Below, one piece after another: positions 51,780 to 61,153 of a stretch of 64,000 nucleotides of DNA (within the stretch, counting starts at the first letter, position 1; the number at the start of each line of letters is the position of its first letter). The translations under genes were made by a program, and so were the position numbers. The notes below the pieces were generated by a model, which saw nothing but the letters and a program-made list of their open reading frames with translations, had not been told where the DNA came from and made no database searches. This stretch comes from Aliirhizobium smilacinae (GTDB lineage Bacteria > Pseudomonadota > Alphaproteobacteria > Rhizobiales > Rhizobiaceae): NCBI RefSeq assembly GCF_006335145.1, contig NZ_VDMN01000008.1, positions 143,449-207,448 on the forward strand. Direction: 5' to 3'.

Positions 51780-53177
51780 ATGGATATGCGCCTCGACCCC
51801 TTTGTACCGCCAGCGCCGCTGCCGCGTACCGTTCCGCCATCGCGGCTGGAAGTCATCCGCACGGTGTTGCGCAATCCGCTGGAACTGTGGGGCGTGCCTT
51901 CCTATACGCTGCCGTGGATCAAGACGAAATTTTTCAAGGAACGCACGCTGATCGTCAACGATCCGGGCCTGATCCGTTATGTCCTTGTCGATAGTGCCGC
52001 AAACTACGAGATGTCGGAAATCCGGCAGCTCATCCTTCGGCCGATCCTGCGCGACGGATTGCTGACGGCGGAAGGCCCTGTCTGGAAGCGCTCGCGAAAA
52101 GCGATGGCGCCGGTTTTCACGCCCCGTCACTCCCGCGGTTTCGCCGGCCAGATGCTGGCGAAATCCGAGGAATATGCGGAAAAATATACGACGGTCGGCA
52201 CCGGCGGCGCGATCCACGACATTTCCGTAGATATGACGGAAATGGCGTATTCGATCCTGTCGGAGACCCTGTTTTCGGGCCAGATCGTCACGCAGAGCAA
52301 CAGTTTTTCCGACGATGTCGACAATCTGCTGCATCGTATGGGCCGCGTCGATCCGATGGATCTTTTGCGCGCACCGCCCTGGGTGCCGCGTCTGACGCGC
52401 ATCGGCGGCCGAAAAGTGCTCGAAAAGTTCCGCAACATCGTTGCCGACACGATGAGGCTGCGCCAGAAGCGCATGCGCGAGACGCCCGACGACGTGCCCC
52501 AGGATTTCCTCACCCTCCTGCTTCAGCTCGAAGGCCCGAACGGACTGTCGCTGGATGAAATCGAGGACAATATCCTCACATTCATCGGCGCCGGTCATGA
52601 AACTACGGCACGTGCTCTGGCCTGGACGCTGTATTGTGTCGCTCATTCTCCGCATGTGCGCGAAGCTATGGAGAAAGAAATCGACCAGGTTCTCGCCACC
52701 GGCGCCGAACCGGTGGAATGGCTAGAACTGATGCCCTGGGTTCGAGCCTCCTTTGAGGAAGCGATGCGGCTTTATCCGCCAGCACCGTCGCTCAACCGCG
52801 CGGCGATCACCGACGACAGGTGGGTGAGCCCGAGCGGCGAGAGCATCGAGATCGAGGCTGGCACAACCATTCTCGTCATGCCCTGGACGCTGCACCGCCA
52901 CGAGCTTTATTGGGAAAAACCGCGCGCCTTCATGCCGGAACGGTTCCTGCCGGAAAATCGCGGGAAGATTGGCCGCTTCCAGTATCTGCCCTTTGGTGCC
53001 GGTCCGCGAACCTGCATCGGCGCGACCTTCGCCATGCAGGAAGCCGTGATCGCGCTGGCCGTGCTGATGAAGCGCTACCGTTTCGATGCCCTGCCGGGTA
53101 CTGAAATCTGGCCGGTCCAGAAACTGACGACCCAGCCGCGCGATGGCATGCCGATGCGGGTGAGCCTCAGGTCCTGA
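51780..53177 (+). CDS. Cytochrome P450
   Basis: Haem-thiolate monooxygenase of unknown substrate, soluble in appearance. The 465-aa product has the I-helix oxygen-binding FIGAGHETTARALAW near residue 267, the ExxR of EEAMRLYPPAP near 325, and the haem-binding YLPFGAGPRTCIGATFAMQE near 405 with the Cys ligand. Dedicated redox partners are not encoded nearby, so electrons must come from elsewhere. Genes on both sides (DUF1402, hydantoinase-like) are co-directional; a shared pathway is not shown. Confidence 0.92.
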   Translation: MDMRLDPFVPPAPLPRTVPPSRLEVIRTVLRNPLELWGVPSYTLPWIKTKFFKERTLIVNDPGLIRYVLVDSAANYEMSEIRQLILRPILRDGLLTAEGPVWKRSRKAMAPVFTPRHSRGFAGQMLAKSEEYAEKYTTVGTGGAIHDISVDMTEMAYSILSETLFSGQIVTQSNSFSDDVDNLLHRMGRVDPMDLLRAPPWVPRLTRIGGRKVLEKFRNIVADTMRLRQKRMRETPDDVPQDFLTLLLQLEGPNGLSLDEIEDNILTFIGAGHETTARALAWTLYCVAHSPHVREAMEKEIDQVLATGAEPVEWLELMPWVRASFEEAMRLYPPAPSLNRAAITDDRWVSPSGESIEIEAGTTILVMPWTLHRHELYWEKPRAFMPERFLPENRGKIGRFQYLPFGAGPRTCIGATFAMQEAVIALAVLMKRYRFDALPGTEIWPVQKLTTQPRDGMPMRVSLRS

Positions 53178-53262
53178 CCGCGACAGGGCATGTCTTGTCG
53201 GTAGATTGATCCCGCCGCGCCATGCTTTATTGATGGCTGCATAAGGGTTTGGGAATTCTTGC

Positions 53263-55272
53263 GTGGCTTCACCTCTTCTTCTCGGCATCGATACCGGCGG
53301 CACCTACACGGATGCCGTTCTTTTCCGCGAAGATCATGGGGTGATCGCCAAGGCGAAATCGCTCACCACCCGGCATGATCTGTCCAAAGGCATTTCCGGC
53401 GCGGTGAAAGCGGCACTCGAAAAGAGTGGCACGCCCGCAGCCGAGATCGCGATGGTGTCGCTGTCGACGACGCTTGCCACCAATGCCCTGGTCGAAGGGC
53501 AAGGAGGTCGCGCAGCCCTCGTCATGATCGGTTTCGGTCCTGACGATATCGCACGCGGTGGCCTGTCGGATGCGCTCGGCACCGATCCTGTGATCTTTCT
53601 TCCCGGTGGACACGATGTCCATGGCAATGAAACGCCGCTCGACATGACAGCGCTGGAAGAGGTTCTGCCGACACTCGGCCCGACAGTCTCATCTTTCGCC
53701 ATCGCCGGTTATTTCGCTGTCCGGAATCCGGCTCACGAAATCCGGGTGAGGGATCGTATTCGCGAGCTTGAGCACAAACCGGTCACCTGCAGCCACGAGC
53801 TTTCATCCAGGCTCGGTGGTCCCCGGCGTGCTTTGACGACACTTCTTAACGCCCGCCTCGTCTCGATCATCGACAGACTGATCGGTTCGACCGAAGGTTT
53901 TCTGAAAAAATCCGGAATCCAGGCGCCTCTCATGGTTGTGCGGGGCGATGGCGCATTGATGTCTTCTGCCGAAGCGCGGCTGCGGCCGATAGAGACCATA
54001 TTGTCCGGGCCTGCCGCAAGCCTTGTTGGCGCCCGTTATCTGACCGGACTGGATGAGGCGGTTGTGTCCGATATCGGCGGAACGACGACCGATATTGCCG
54101 TTCTGCAGGGCGGCCGGCCGAAGCTTGCGCCCGATGGAGCGAATGTCGGCGGCCACGACACCATGGTTGAGGCGGTCGCGCTGCGCACCTTCGGCCTCGG
54201 TGGCGATTCGGAAGTGCATATCGATGATCGCGGACTGGAGGCAAAGATCACACTTGGCCCCCGGCGCCTTCTGCCTCTCAGCCTTTTGGCGGATACCTAT
54301 GGCGAAAGCGTGCTGTCGACTCTGGATATGCAGCTCCGAGCCACGCATGCCGGACGTCATGATGGTCGTTTCGCCGTGCGGGTATCTGTAGGTGAAGCCT
54401 TGGCAGAGGGATTGCAGCCGCAGGAGCAAGCTCTTCTCGCACGGATCGGTCCAGAACCCGTTCCCTTGAACGCCTTGCTGACGATGAATTCCCAGAAAGC
54501 GGTTCTCGACAGGCTGGTCGGCCGCGGGCTTGTACATCTGAGCGGCATCACCCCATCCGACGCATTGCATGTTCTCGGGCGGCAGAACCAGTGGAATGCC
54601 GACGCGGCGCGGATTGGCTTGCAGATCGCGGCGCGAAAAAAGAACGGTGCCGGGCGTGAGATCGCTACGTCTGCGGAAGACCTGGCGAGCAAGATCGTCG
54701 ACCGTCTGACCCGGCAATCCTCCGAGGTCGTGCTGTCGGCTTGCCTCGTCGAAGACGGAGCCCAAGCAATCGATCCTGCCGTCTCGCTCGCCGTTGACCG
54801 GGCGCTGAAGCGCGTGCCGGGCATTGCACGCTTTTCCGTCGCGCTCGACCGCCCGCTTGTCGGCCTCGGCGCCTCCGCACCGGTCTATTACCCGGCCATT
54901 GCTGAGATGCTTGGCGCCGAATCGGTGATCCCGGCGGATGCGGATGTCGCCAATGCCATCGGCGCTGTCGTTGGCCAGATCAGGATCGTCATCGCAGTCA
55001 CCATCACCTCACCGGAAGAGGGACTTTACGTCATAACCGGCGCCGGCGAGACCGCCACGATGGCCGGAGAAGCCAGGGCGCTGGATGCCGCCCGCAGTCG
55101 CGCGGTGTCTGCCGCCCGCGACAAGGCAGGGCAGGAAGGGGCAGGTGATATCCTGATCTCCATCGAAGAGGAAATTTTGGCGCCCGAGGTGGAAGGCTCC
55201 AGAAAGCTGGTCGAGGCGCGCGTAACCGCTACGGCAACGGGCCGCCCGAGAATGACCCATGCGGAGCTCTGA
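53263..55272 (+). CDS. Hydantoinase/oxoprolinase family protein (HyuA-like)
   Basis: Product of 669 aa with the N-terminal ATP-binding LLGIDTGGTYTDAVLFRED and the second phosphate block VVSDIGGTTTDIAVLQGG near residue 270, both of the actin-like fold used by 5-oxoprolinase and N-methylhydantoinase A. The partner HyuB-type subunit is not adjacent, so substrate cannot be named. The GTG start at 53263 is preceded by a 90-bp gap from the P450. Ring-opening of a hydantoin or oxoproline-like compound is the family activity. Confidence 0.85.
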   Translation: MASPLLLGIDTGGTYTDAVLFREDHGVIAKAKSLTTRHDLSKGISGAVKAALEKSGTPAAEIAMVSLSTTLATNALVEGQGGRAALVMIGFGPDDIARGGLSDALGTDPVIFLPGGHDVHGNETPLDMTALEEVLPTLGPTVSSFAIAGYFAVRNPAHEIRVRDRIRELEHKPVTCSHELSSRLGGPRRALTTLLNARLVSIIDRLIGSTEGFLKKSGIQAPLMVVRGDGALMSSAEARLRPIETILSGPAASLVGARYLTGLDEAVVSDIGGTTTDIAVLQGGRPKLAPDGANVGGHDTMVEAVALRTFGLGGDSEVHIDDRGLEAKITLGPRRLLPLSLLADTYGESVLSTLDMQLRATHAGRHDGRFAVRVSVGEALAEGLQPQEQALLARIGPEPVPLNALLTMNSQKAVLDRLVGRGLVHLSGITPSDALHVLGRQNQWNADAARIGLQIAARKKNGAGREIATSAEDLASKIVDRLTRQSSEVVLSACLVEDGAQAIDPAVSLAVDRALKRVPGIARFSVALDRPLVGLGASAPVYYPAIAEMLGAESVIPADADVANAIGAVVGQIRIVIAVTITSPEEGLYVITGAGETATMAGEARALDAARSRAVSAARDKAGQEGAGDILISIEEEILAPEVEGSRKLVEARVTATATGRPRMTHAEL

Positions 55273-55366
55273 ACCGAACCGTCTTTGGCTTTCGGCGCAT
55301 TGACACCCGGTATCTCGCGGGCAAAGTGGCGACACGAAAACCAAAAGCATCCGAGGGAGAAGCCGC

Positions 55367-57550
55367 ATGGCACGCAACAACATCGCCGGTCTGCAGATTG
55401 ATGAACAGCTCTACCGTTTTGTGGTGGACGAAGCTCTGCCGGAGACCGGCGTCGATGCGGATCATTTCTTCGCGGAGTTTTCCAAGATCGTTCATGAGCT
55501 TGCCCCGAAGAACCGCGCGCTTTTGGCCAAACGTGATGCCTTCCAGGCAAAGCTGGACGACTGGTACCGGGTCAATGGCGCGCCGGTCGATCTGGTGGTT
55601 TACGAGACCTTTCTGCGCGAGATCGGTTACCTCCTGCCCGAAGGCCCGGATTTCCAGGTGTCGACCGAAAATGTCGATCCGGAAATCGCCGTGATCGCCG
55701 GACCGCAGCTCGTCGTTCCGGTGATGAATGCGCGTTATGCCCTGAATGCCGCCAATGCCCGCTGGGGTTCGCTCTACGATGCGCTCTACGGCACGGATGC
55801 GGTGCCGGAAGAAGGCGGTGCGGAAAAGGGCAAAGGTTACAATCCGGTCCGCGGCGGCAAGGTCATCGCCTGGGTTCGCGATTTCCTCGATCAGTCCGCG
55901 CCGCTCTCCGGCGCCGGCTGGAAAGATGTTGCATCATTCAAGGTCGAGCAGGCCGCTCTGTTCGTAACGCTTACCGGCGGCCAGATCACGGGCCTTTCCG
56001 ATCCGTCACAGTTTGCCGGCTATCTGGGCGCGGCAAGCGCGTCGACCCAGATCCTGCTGAAGAAAAACAATCTTCATCTCGAGATCCTCATCGACGCCAC
56101 CACCGCCACTGGCAAGGATGATCCGGCAAACATCTCGGATGTCCGGGTCGAATCGGCGATCACCACGATCATGGACTGCGAGGATTCGGTTGCCGCCGTC
56201 GATGCCGAGGACAAGGTTGTCGTTTACCGCAACTGGCTCGGCCTGATGAAGGGCGATCTGACCGAAGAGGTTTCAAAGGGAGACAAAAGCTTCATCCGCA
56301 AGCTCAATCCGGACCTTGAATACACTGCGCCGGCTGGCGCGACCTTCGAGTTGAAATGTCGCTCATTGATGCTGATCCGCAATGTCGGCCACCTGATGAC
56401 CAATCCAGCAATCCTCGATCGTGATGGCAATGAAGTGCCGGAAGGCATCATGGACGCGATGATCACGGCACTGATAGCCATCCACGATGTCGGCCGATCG
56501 GGTGGCTCGGATGGCCGTCGGAAAAATTCCCGTGCCGGCTCCATGTATGTGGTGAAGCCGAAGATGCATGGCCCGGAAGAGGTCGCTTTCGCCGCCGAAA
56601 TCTTCTCGCGTGTCGAACAGGCGCTCGGCTTGGCAGAGAACACCATGAAGATGGGCATCATGGACGAGGAGCGTCGCACGACGATCAACCTCAAGGAAGC
56701 GATCCGCGCCGCCAAGGACCGTGTCGTGTTCATCAACACCGGTTTCCTCGACCGCACCGGCGACGAGATCCACACCTCGATGGAAGCCGGCCCGATGATC
56801 CGCAAGGGTGACATGAAACAGGCTTCATGGATTGCAGCCTACGAAAACTGGAATGTCGATATCGGCCTCGAATGTGGGCTGTCGGGCCATGCGCAGATCG
56901 GCAAGGGCATGTGGGCCATGCCGGACCTGATGGCGGCAATGCTGGAGCAGAAGATCGGTCATCCGAAGGCCGGCGCCAATACAGCCTGGGTGCCATCGCC
57001 AACGGCTGCCACATTGCACGCCACGCATTATCACAAGGTCGATGTGGCGGACGTCCAGAAGGGCCTCAAGAGCCGTATCCGTGCAAAACTCGCCGATATC
57101 CTGTCCGTGCCGGTTGCGCCGCGTCCCAACTGGACGCCGGAGGAAATCCAGCGTGAATTGGACAACAATGCGCAAGGGATACTCGGTTATGTGGTGCGCT
57201 GGATCGATCAGGGCGTCGGCTGCTCCAAGGTGCCGGACATCAACAATATCGGACTTATGGAAGACCGCGCGACACTGCGGATCTCGGCACAGCATATGGC
57301 CAACTGGTTGCACCACAAGGTCGTCACCGAGGATCAGATCGTCGAGACGATGAAGCGCATGGCGGCGGTGGTTGATGGTCAGAACGCCGGTGATCCGCTT
57401 TATCTGCCGATGGCCGGGGATTTTAGTGGTTCCATCGCCTTCCAGGCCGCACTCGACCTGGTGCTCAAGGGCCGCGAGCAGCCGAACGGCTATACCGAAC
57501 CGGTTCTCCACCGCCGCAGGCTGGAGCTGAAGGCAAAGCTGGCGAACTGA
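55367..57550 (+). CDS. glcB: Malate synthase G
   Basis: Condenses glyoxylate and acetyl-CoA to malate in the glyoxylate cycle and glycolate use. The 727-aa product is full length for isoform G, begins MARNNIAGLQIDEQLYRF, has TIMDCEDSVAAVDAEDKV near residue 268 and the metal-binding LECGLSGHAQIGKGMWAMPD region near 505. PKAGANTAWVPSPTAATLHA and IDQGVGCSKVPDINNIGLME are further blocks. ATG 55367 follows GGGAGAAG. It is monocistronic, with its own terminator. Confidence 0.97.
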   Translation: MARNNIAGLQIDEQLYRFVVDEALPETGVDADHFFAEFSKIVHELAPKNRALLAKRDAFQAKLDDWYRVNGAPVDLVVYETFLREIGYLLPEGPDFQVSTENVDPEIAVIAGPQLVVPVMNARYALNAANARWGSLYDALYGTDAVPEEGGAEKGKGYNPVRGGKVIAWVRDFLDQSAPLSGAGWKDVASFKVEQAALFVTLTGGQITGLSDPSQFAGYLGAASASTQILLKKNNLHLEILIDATTATGKDDPANISDVRVESAITTIMDCEDSVAAVDAEDKVVVYRNWLGLMKGDLTEEVSKGDKSFIRKLNPDLEYTAPAGATFELKCRSLMLIRNVGHLMTNPAILDRDGNEVPEGIMDAMITALIAIHDVGRSGGSDGRRKNSRAGSMYVVKPKMHGPEEVAFAAEIFSRVEQALGLAENTMKMGIMDEERRTTINLKEAIRAAKDRVVFINTGFLDRTGDEIHTSMEAGPMIRKGDMKQASWIAAYENWNVDIGLECGLSGHAQIGKGMWAMPDLMAAMLEQKIGHPKAGANTAWVPSPTAATLHATHYHKVDVADVQKGLKSRIRAKLADILSVPVAPRPNWTPEEIQRELDNNAQGILGYVVRWIDQGVGCSKVPDINNIGLMEDRATLRISAQHMANWLHHKVVTEDQIVETMKRMAAVVDGQNAGDPLYLPMAGDFSGSIAFQAALDLVLKGREQPNGYTEPVLHRRRLELKAKLAN

Positions 57551-57571
57551 CGAGGCGATAACGCTACAACG

Positions 57572-57608
57572 AAAAAGGCCGCCGGGAAGATTTCCTCGGC
57601 GGCCTTTG
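57572..57608. terminator. Intrinsic terminator between glcB and L,D-transpeptidase
   Basis: Arms AAAAAGGCCGCCG and CGGCGGCCTTTGA-like sequence with a central GGAAGATTTCCT, flanked by A and T runs, so it may act for both convergent genes. Confidence 0.85.
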
Positions 57609-57630
57609 AATTTTCAGGATCTGATCTGTC

Positions 57631-58302
57631 TTACTGGATCACGACGACCTTGGTGGCCTTGCCCGGACGGACGCGGCTGTAGAGATCGATCACGTCCTGG
57701 TTCATCAGGCGAATGCAGCCGGAAGACGCGGCTGTTCCGATCGATGCCCATTCCGGCGTGCCGTGCAGGCGGAACAGCGTGTCCTGGCCCTTTTCGTTGA
57801 ACAGATACATGGCGCGCGCGCCGAGCGGATTGTTCAGCCCCGGACCCATTCCGTTTTCGACATATTTCGCTACATCAGGCTTGCGGGCAGCCATTTCCTT
57901 CGGCGGATGCCAGGTCGGCCATTCCTGCTTCCATGCAACATAGGCCGTACCCGACCAGGCAAAGCCCGCCTTGCCGACGCCGATGCCGTAGCGCACCGCA
58001 CGACCGCCCGGCAGGATGTAATAGAGGTGACGCTCACGCGTGTTCACGACAACCGTGCCTGGCTTTTCCGCAGTGTCATAAGTGACGATCTGGCGGACGA
58101 ACTCCTGCTTGACGCGGTTGATCGGAATGGCCGGCAGGGTGTAACCTGCATCGGTCACCGATCCATACGAATCGGTAAAGATCTGGGCCGTCTCGATGCG
58201 AACCGGTGCGTCGGTCTGGGCTGTTTCGGACGTGGTCGAGCAGCCGGCCAGGGCAGCGGTTGCCAACAGGCCGAGTGCGAGCATGCTGTTGCGAAAGCGC
58301 AT
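57631..58302 (-). CDS. L,D-transpeptidase (YkuD family) lipoprotein
   Basis: Forms 3-3 peptidoglycan cross-links or attaches outer-membrane proteins. The 223-aa product has a lipobox LAGC at residues 17-20 (ATAALAGCSTTS), so it is an exported lipoprotein. The YkuD catalytic region HGTPEWASIGTAASSGCIRL, with His and Cys nucleophile in SSGCIR, is near residue 175. IVVNTRERHLYYILPGG-type sequence lies near 85. In rhizobia such enzymes serve polar growth, which fits. Confidence 0.93.
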   Translation of the reverse strand: MRFRNSMLALGLLATAALAGCSTTSETAQTDAPVRIETAQIFTDSYGSVTDAGYTLPAIPINRVKQEFVRQIVTYDTAEKPGTVVVNTRERHLYYILPGGRAVRYGIGVGKAGFAWSGTAYVAWKQEWPTWHPPKEMAARKPDVAKYVENGMGPGLNNPLGARAMYLFNEKGQDTLFRLHGTPEWASIGTAASSGCIRLMNQDVIDLYSRVRPGKATKVVVIQ

Positions 58303-58444
58303 GGATATCTCTTGGTGAAAGAATCGATTGAAATGGCGTCAATCCGCCGTGGAAATCGTTATTTTCCATTCGATTGCGCTTGGCAAGTTGCGCAAGCACT
58401 CAGCGCGTCGGCAAGAGACGAATTGAAAAGGCCATTGTCTTTTT

Positions 58445-58463
58445 GCAACATCCATAATGTTGC
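58445..58463. repeat. Small perfect inverted repeat upstream of mmcB
   Basis: GCAACAT-CCATA-ATGTTGC, 7-base arms with a 5-base spacer, in the divergent space between the L,D-transpeptidase and mmcB. It could be a regulator site or a short hairpin; no family assignment is possible. Confidence 0.4.
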
Positions 58464-58487
58464 CATTGCATACTGGCTAAGCAATTT

Positions 58488-58531
58488 GAGCAAAACTGGG
58501 AACCGGTTTTGCATCCGCAATTACGTGAAAC
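58488..58531. repeat. 44-bp repeat, copy A, upstream of mmcB
   Basis: Begins GAGCAAAACTGGGAACCGG and ends ACGTGAAAC. It matches copy B (59042-59085) at 34 of 44 positions. It contains the inner inverted repeat AAAACTGG/CCGGTTTT and is framed by GCAATTT (58481) and AAATTGC (58533-58539). It looks like a dispersed intergenic palindromic element. Confidence 0.6.
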
Positions 58532-58553
58532 GAAATTGCTCAAAGGAATCGGC

Positions 58554-59042
58554 ATGACGATATTGAATGTCGTGAACGACAATCCCCTGATCGATGGTCG
58601 TCAGTCGGCTCGCGCCATGATGGTGCGAAAGGGTGTGCAGATCCTGCTTCACGACATGAGGCATGCGGTTCTGCCCGAATTCGTGCTGCCCAACGGCCGT
58701 CGTGCCGATCTGATCACGGTGTCGGATAAGGGAGAAATCTGGATTGTCGAGATAAAGACGTCGATCGAGGATTTTCGCATCGATCGCAAATGGCCGGAAT
58801 ATCGCGCCTATTGCGACCGGCTCATCTTCGCGACGCATAAGGACGTGCCGCTCGAAATCTTCCCGCAAGACTGCGGTCTGCTGCTGTCGGATGGCTACGG
58901 CGCCCATCTTCTCAGCGATGCACCGGTGCACAAGCTTGCCCCCGCAACGCGCAAATCAGTGATGCTCGATTTCTCACGCGCCGCCGCCCACCGTCTGATG
59001 ATGGCGGAATGGTCGACCGGCCGGAGCTTTGACGACGTATAG
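58554..59042 (+). CDS. mmcB: MmcB family DNA repair protein (putative endonuclease)
   Basis: MmcB is a conserved alphaproteobacterial protein required for mitomycin C resistance in Caulobacter and thought to be a nuclease. The 162-aa product has a PD-(D/E)xK-like core: RRADLITVSDKGEIWIVEIK, with Asp and the ExK of EIK near residues 55-75, then DRKWPEYRAYCDRLIFAT. ATG 58554 follows AAAGGA by six bases. Its frame is flanked by two copies of a 44-bp repeat, the second starting at the stop codon. Confidence 0.85.
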   Translation: MTILNVVNDNPLIDGRQSARAMMVRKGVQILLHDMRHAVLPEFVLPNGRRADLITVSDKGEIWIVEIKTSIEDFRIDRKWPEYRAYCDRLIFATHKDVPLEIFPQDCGLLLSDGYGAHLLSDAPVHKLAPATRKSVMLDFSRAAAHRLMMAEWSTGRSFDDV

Positions 59043-59085
59043 AGCAAAACCGGCAACCGGCCTTGAGTCCAAAATCACGTAAAAC
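59042..59085. repeat. 44-bp repeat, copy B, downstream of mmcB
   Basis: Begins GAGCAAAACCGGCAACCGG and ends CACGTAAAAC, 34 of 44 identical to copy A (58488-58531). Its first base is the last base of the mmcB stop codon. Direct orientation relative to copy A. Confidence 0.6.
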
Positions 59086-59106
59086 CGGCAGCTCGCAAGC
59101 CCGGAG

Positions 59107-59127
59107 GGGCGCCTTATTTAGGCGCCC
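59107..59127 (-). terminator. Hairpin at the 3' end of actR
   Basis: Perfect 7-bp stem GGGCGCC/GGCGCCC with loop TTATTTA; it contains the actR stop codon. No clear T run follows on the reverse strand, so termination is uncertain. Confidence 0.4.
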
Positions 59128-59689
59128 GCTTTGCCAGGATGCGCTGTAGTGTGCGGCGATGCATGTTGAGGCGCCGCGCGGTCTCCGAGACATTGCGCTC
59201 GCACATTTCATAGACGCGCTGGATATGCTCCCAACGCACGCGATCCGCCGACATCGGGTTTTCCGGCAGGTCGGCTTTTTCGCCGGGGCGCTGCGTCAAT
59301 GCATTGAACACGTCATCGGCATCGGCAGGCTTGGATAGATAATCGACGGCGCCGAGCTTGACCGCGGTCACGGCCGTCGCGATGTTTCCGTAACCGGTCA
59401 AAACGATGACGCGCGTATCCTGGCGGAACTGCCGGATGGTCTCGATGACGTCGAGACCGTTTCCGTCACCGAGGCGAAGATCGACAACGGCATATTTCGG
59501 CGCGCGCTGGCGCACTTTGGCAATGCCTTCAGCGACGCTTTCCACCGCCTCGACCGTAAATCCCCGTGTTTCCATGGCGCGTGCCAGACGGCGCAGAAAC
59601 GGGCCATCGTCATCGACGATCAACAGCGAAGGGTCGGAACCAATAAAGTCCTCGGCCTGAGGATCGGATTGCTGAAATGTTGTTTCCAT
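59114..59689 (-). CDS. actR: Redox response regulator ActR (RegA/PrrA family)
   Basis: Global regulator of redox and acid-tolerance genes. The 191-aa product has a receiver domain with LLIVDDDGPFLRRLARAME near residue 24, the phospho-Asp in YAVVDLRLGDGNGLDVIE and Lys in VDYLSKPADADDV. The C-terminal Fis-type helix-turn-helix is RRLNMHRRTLQRILAKR, highly conserved in RegA. ATG 59689 has GGAG ten bases upstream. It lies 63 bp after actS. Confidence 0.94.
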   Translation of the reverse strand: METTFQQSDPQAEDFIGSDPSLLIVDDDGPFLRRLARAMETRGFTVEAVESVAEGIAKVRQRAPKYAVVDLRLGDGNGLDVIETIRQFRQDTRVIVLTGYGNIATAVTAVKLGAVDYLSKPADADDVFNALTQRPGEKADLPENPMSADRVRWEHIQRVYEMCERNVSETARRLNMHRRTLQRILAKRAPK

Positions 59690-59752
59690 CTTTATTCTCC
59701 GGGATCGATGGATCCCCATTAACATATAGGACGTCGTGGAATTGGAGCTAGA

Positions 59753-61084
59753 TCAAATTGGCCTGTCCATAATTGATCTTGGCCATTCTATTCGAATGCG
59801 CGCACCGACTTGCCCGTTGTCGCGATTGCCGAAGCGGATCGATGCGCCGGAACGCTCAAGCAATGTCTTGGCGATGAACAGCCCCAGGCCCAGGCCGCCG
59901 GCATGTTCGCTGCGCTCGCGCGTGCGGGATGTCATATAGGGCTCTCCGATCCGCGACAGGATAACCGGAGAATAACCCGGACCATCATCCTCGATCGTAA
60001 TCGCCACCCTCTGGTCGTCGTATTCGACCGATATGATGACCTGGTTCTTGGCATAATCGACGGCATTTTCGATCAGATTGCCAAGACCGTACAGGATGCC
60101 GGCGTTTCTTGCCCCCACGGGTTCGTGGCCGCCATCGGTCTTCTGCACCAGCTTGATGTCGATATCGAACTGCCGGTGTGGCGCAATCACCTCTTCCATC
60201 ATCGAGGAGAGGGGGAGGCGTCGCAGATGCTCTTCGCCTTCGGCCGGCAGCGAGGTCAGCCGGCGCAGGATATCGCGGCATCGTTCGCTCTGACTACGCA
60301 GCAACTGCACATCCTCCTTGAAGCGCTCGTCATTGCCGAGTTCGCGCTCCATTTCCTTGGCGACGACGCTGATCGTCGCAAGCGGCGTTCCAAGTTCATG
60401 GGCTGCGGCTGCGGCAAGGCCATCCAGCTGGCCGAGATGTTTTTCCCGCTCAAGGATCATTTCGGTCGCCACAAGCGCATCGGCCAGCAGGCTGGCCTCA
60501 TGCGAAACGCGATAGGCATAGAAGGCCGCAAATACCATCATCGAAGCTATCGAAAACCACACCCCGAGCTGCATGATCGGATGGATGCGTAGGTGTTCGC
60601 CCTCATACCACGGAACCACATAGGGCGAGAGCGACAGAACGGTGGTGCACAACAGCGCGAAAACGAGCAGTATGAGAGAGTGGCGCAGTGGCTGTGACGC
60701 AAAGGCGATGATCACCGGCACGCAGATCAGCGGCGCGAAGGGATTGCCGAGCCCGCCGGTGATGAACAGCAATGCGCCCATCTGCAGAAGATCGAAGCAG
60801 AGCAGCGCAAGCGCCGATTTCGGGCCGAGCCGGTGGGTGGCCGGAAACCATGCGGAAAGAATGAGGTTGGCAACCGCAAGAGCGCCGATCAATATCGCTG
60901 CCTGAGCGATCGGCATCGGGAAACCGAGTACACCCCAGATGATCAGGACCGTGAGCGTCTGTCCCGCGACAGCCAGCCATCTCAGCCGCACCAGTGTCTG
61001 CAACCGGATACTGCGGCTTACATGGCCGATCTGGCCCCCCTGGGGTGAAGACATGTCTGTATTATGCAACATTGTTTCGGACAT
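59753..61084 (-). CDS. actS: Redox sensor histidine kinase ActS (RegB/PrrB family)
   Basis: Membrane sensor that phosphorylates ActR in response to quinone redox state. The 443-aa product has about six membrane segments over residues ~40-185 and the ubiquinone-binding GGLGNPF motif near residue 115. The H-box AAAAAHELGTPLATI is near residue 222, and SERCRDILRRL carries a Cys at a RegB-like position. ATPase motifs LIENAVDYA, DDGPGYSPVI and GGLGLGLFIAKTLLERSG follow. Confidence 0.94.
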   Translation of the reverse strand: MSETMLHNTDMSSPQGGQIGHVSRSIRLQTLVRLRWLAVAGQTLTVLIIWGVLGFPMPIAQAAILIGALAVANLILSAWFPATHRLGPKSALALLCFDLLQMGALLFITGGLGNPFAPLICVPVIIAFASQPLRHSLILLVFALLCTTVLSLSPYVVPWYEGEHLRIHPIMQLGVWFSIASMMVFAAFYAYRVSHEASLLADALVATEMILEREKHLGQLDGLAAAAAHELGTPLATISVVAKEMERELGNDERFKEDVQLLRSQSERCRDILRRLTSLPAEGEEHLRRLPLSSMMEEVIAPHRQFDIDIKLVQKTDGGHEPVGARNAGILYGLGNLIENAVDYAKNQVIISVEYDDQRVAITIEDDGPGYSPVILSRIGEPYMTSRTRERSEHAGGLGLGLFIAKTLLERSGASIRFGNRDNGQVGARIRIEWPRSIMDRPI

Positions 61085-61153
61085 TATGTATGTGCCTTAA
61101 TGTGTTCCAAGCCTCTTAAATCGGTTTAGTATTCCACAAGACGTGACAGGATG

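Noticed and set aside
50781..52655. 624-aa reverse open frame opposite the DUF1402 and P450 genes
   Set aside because: Spans two clear forward genes and their spacer, with no domain.
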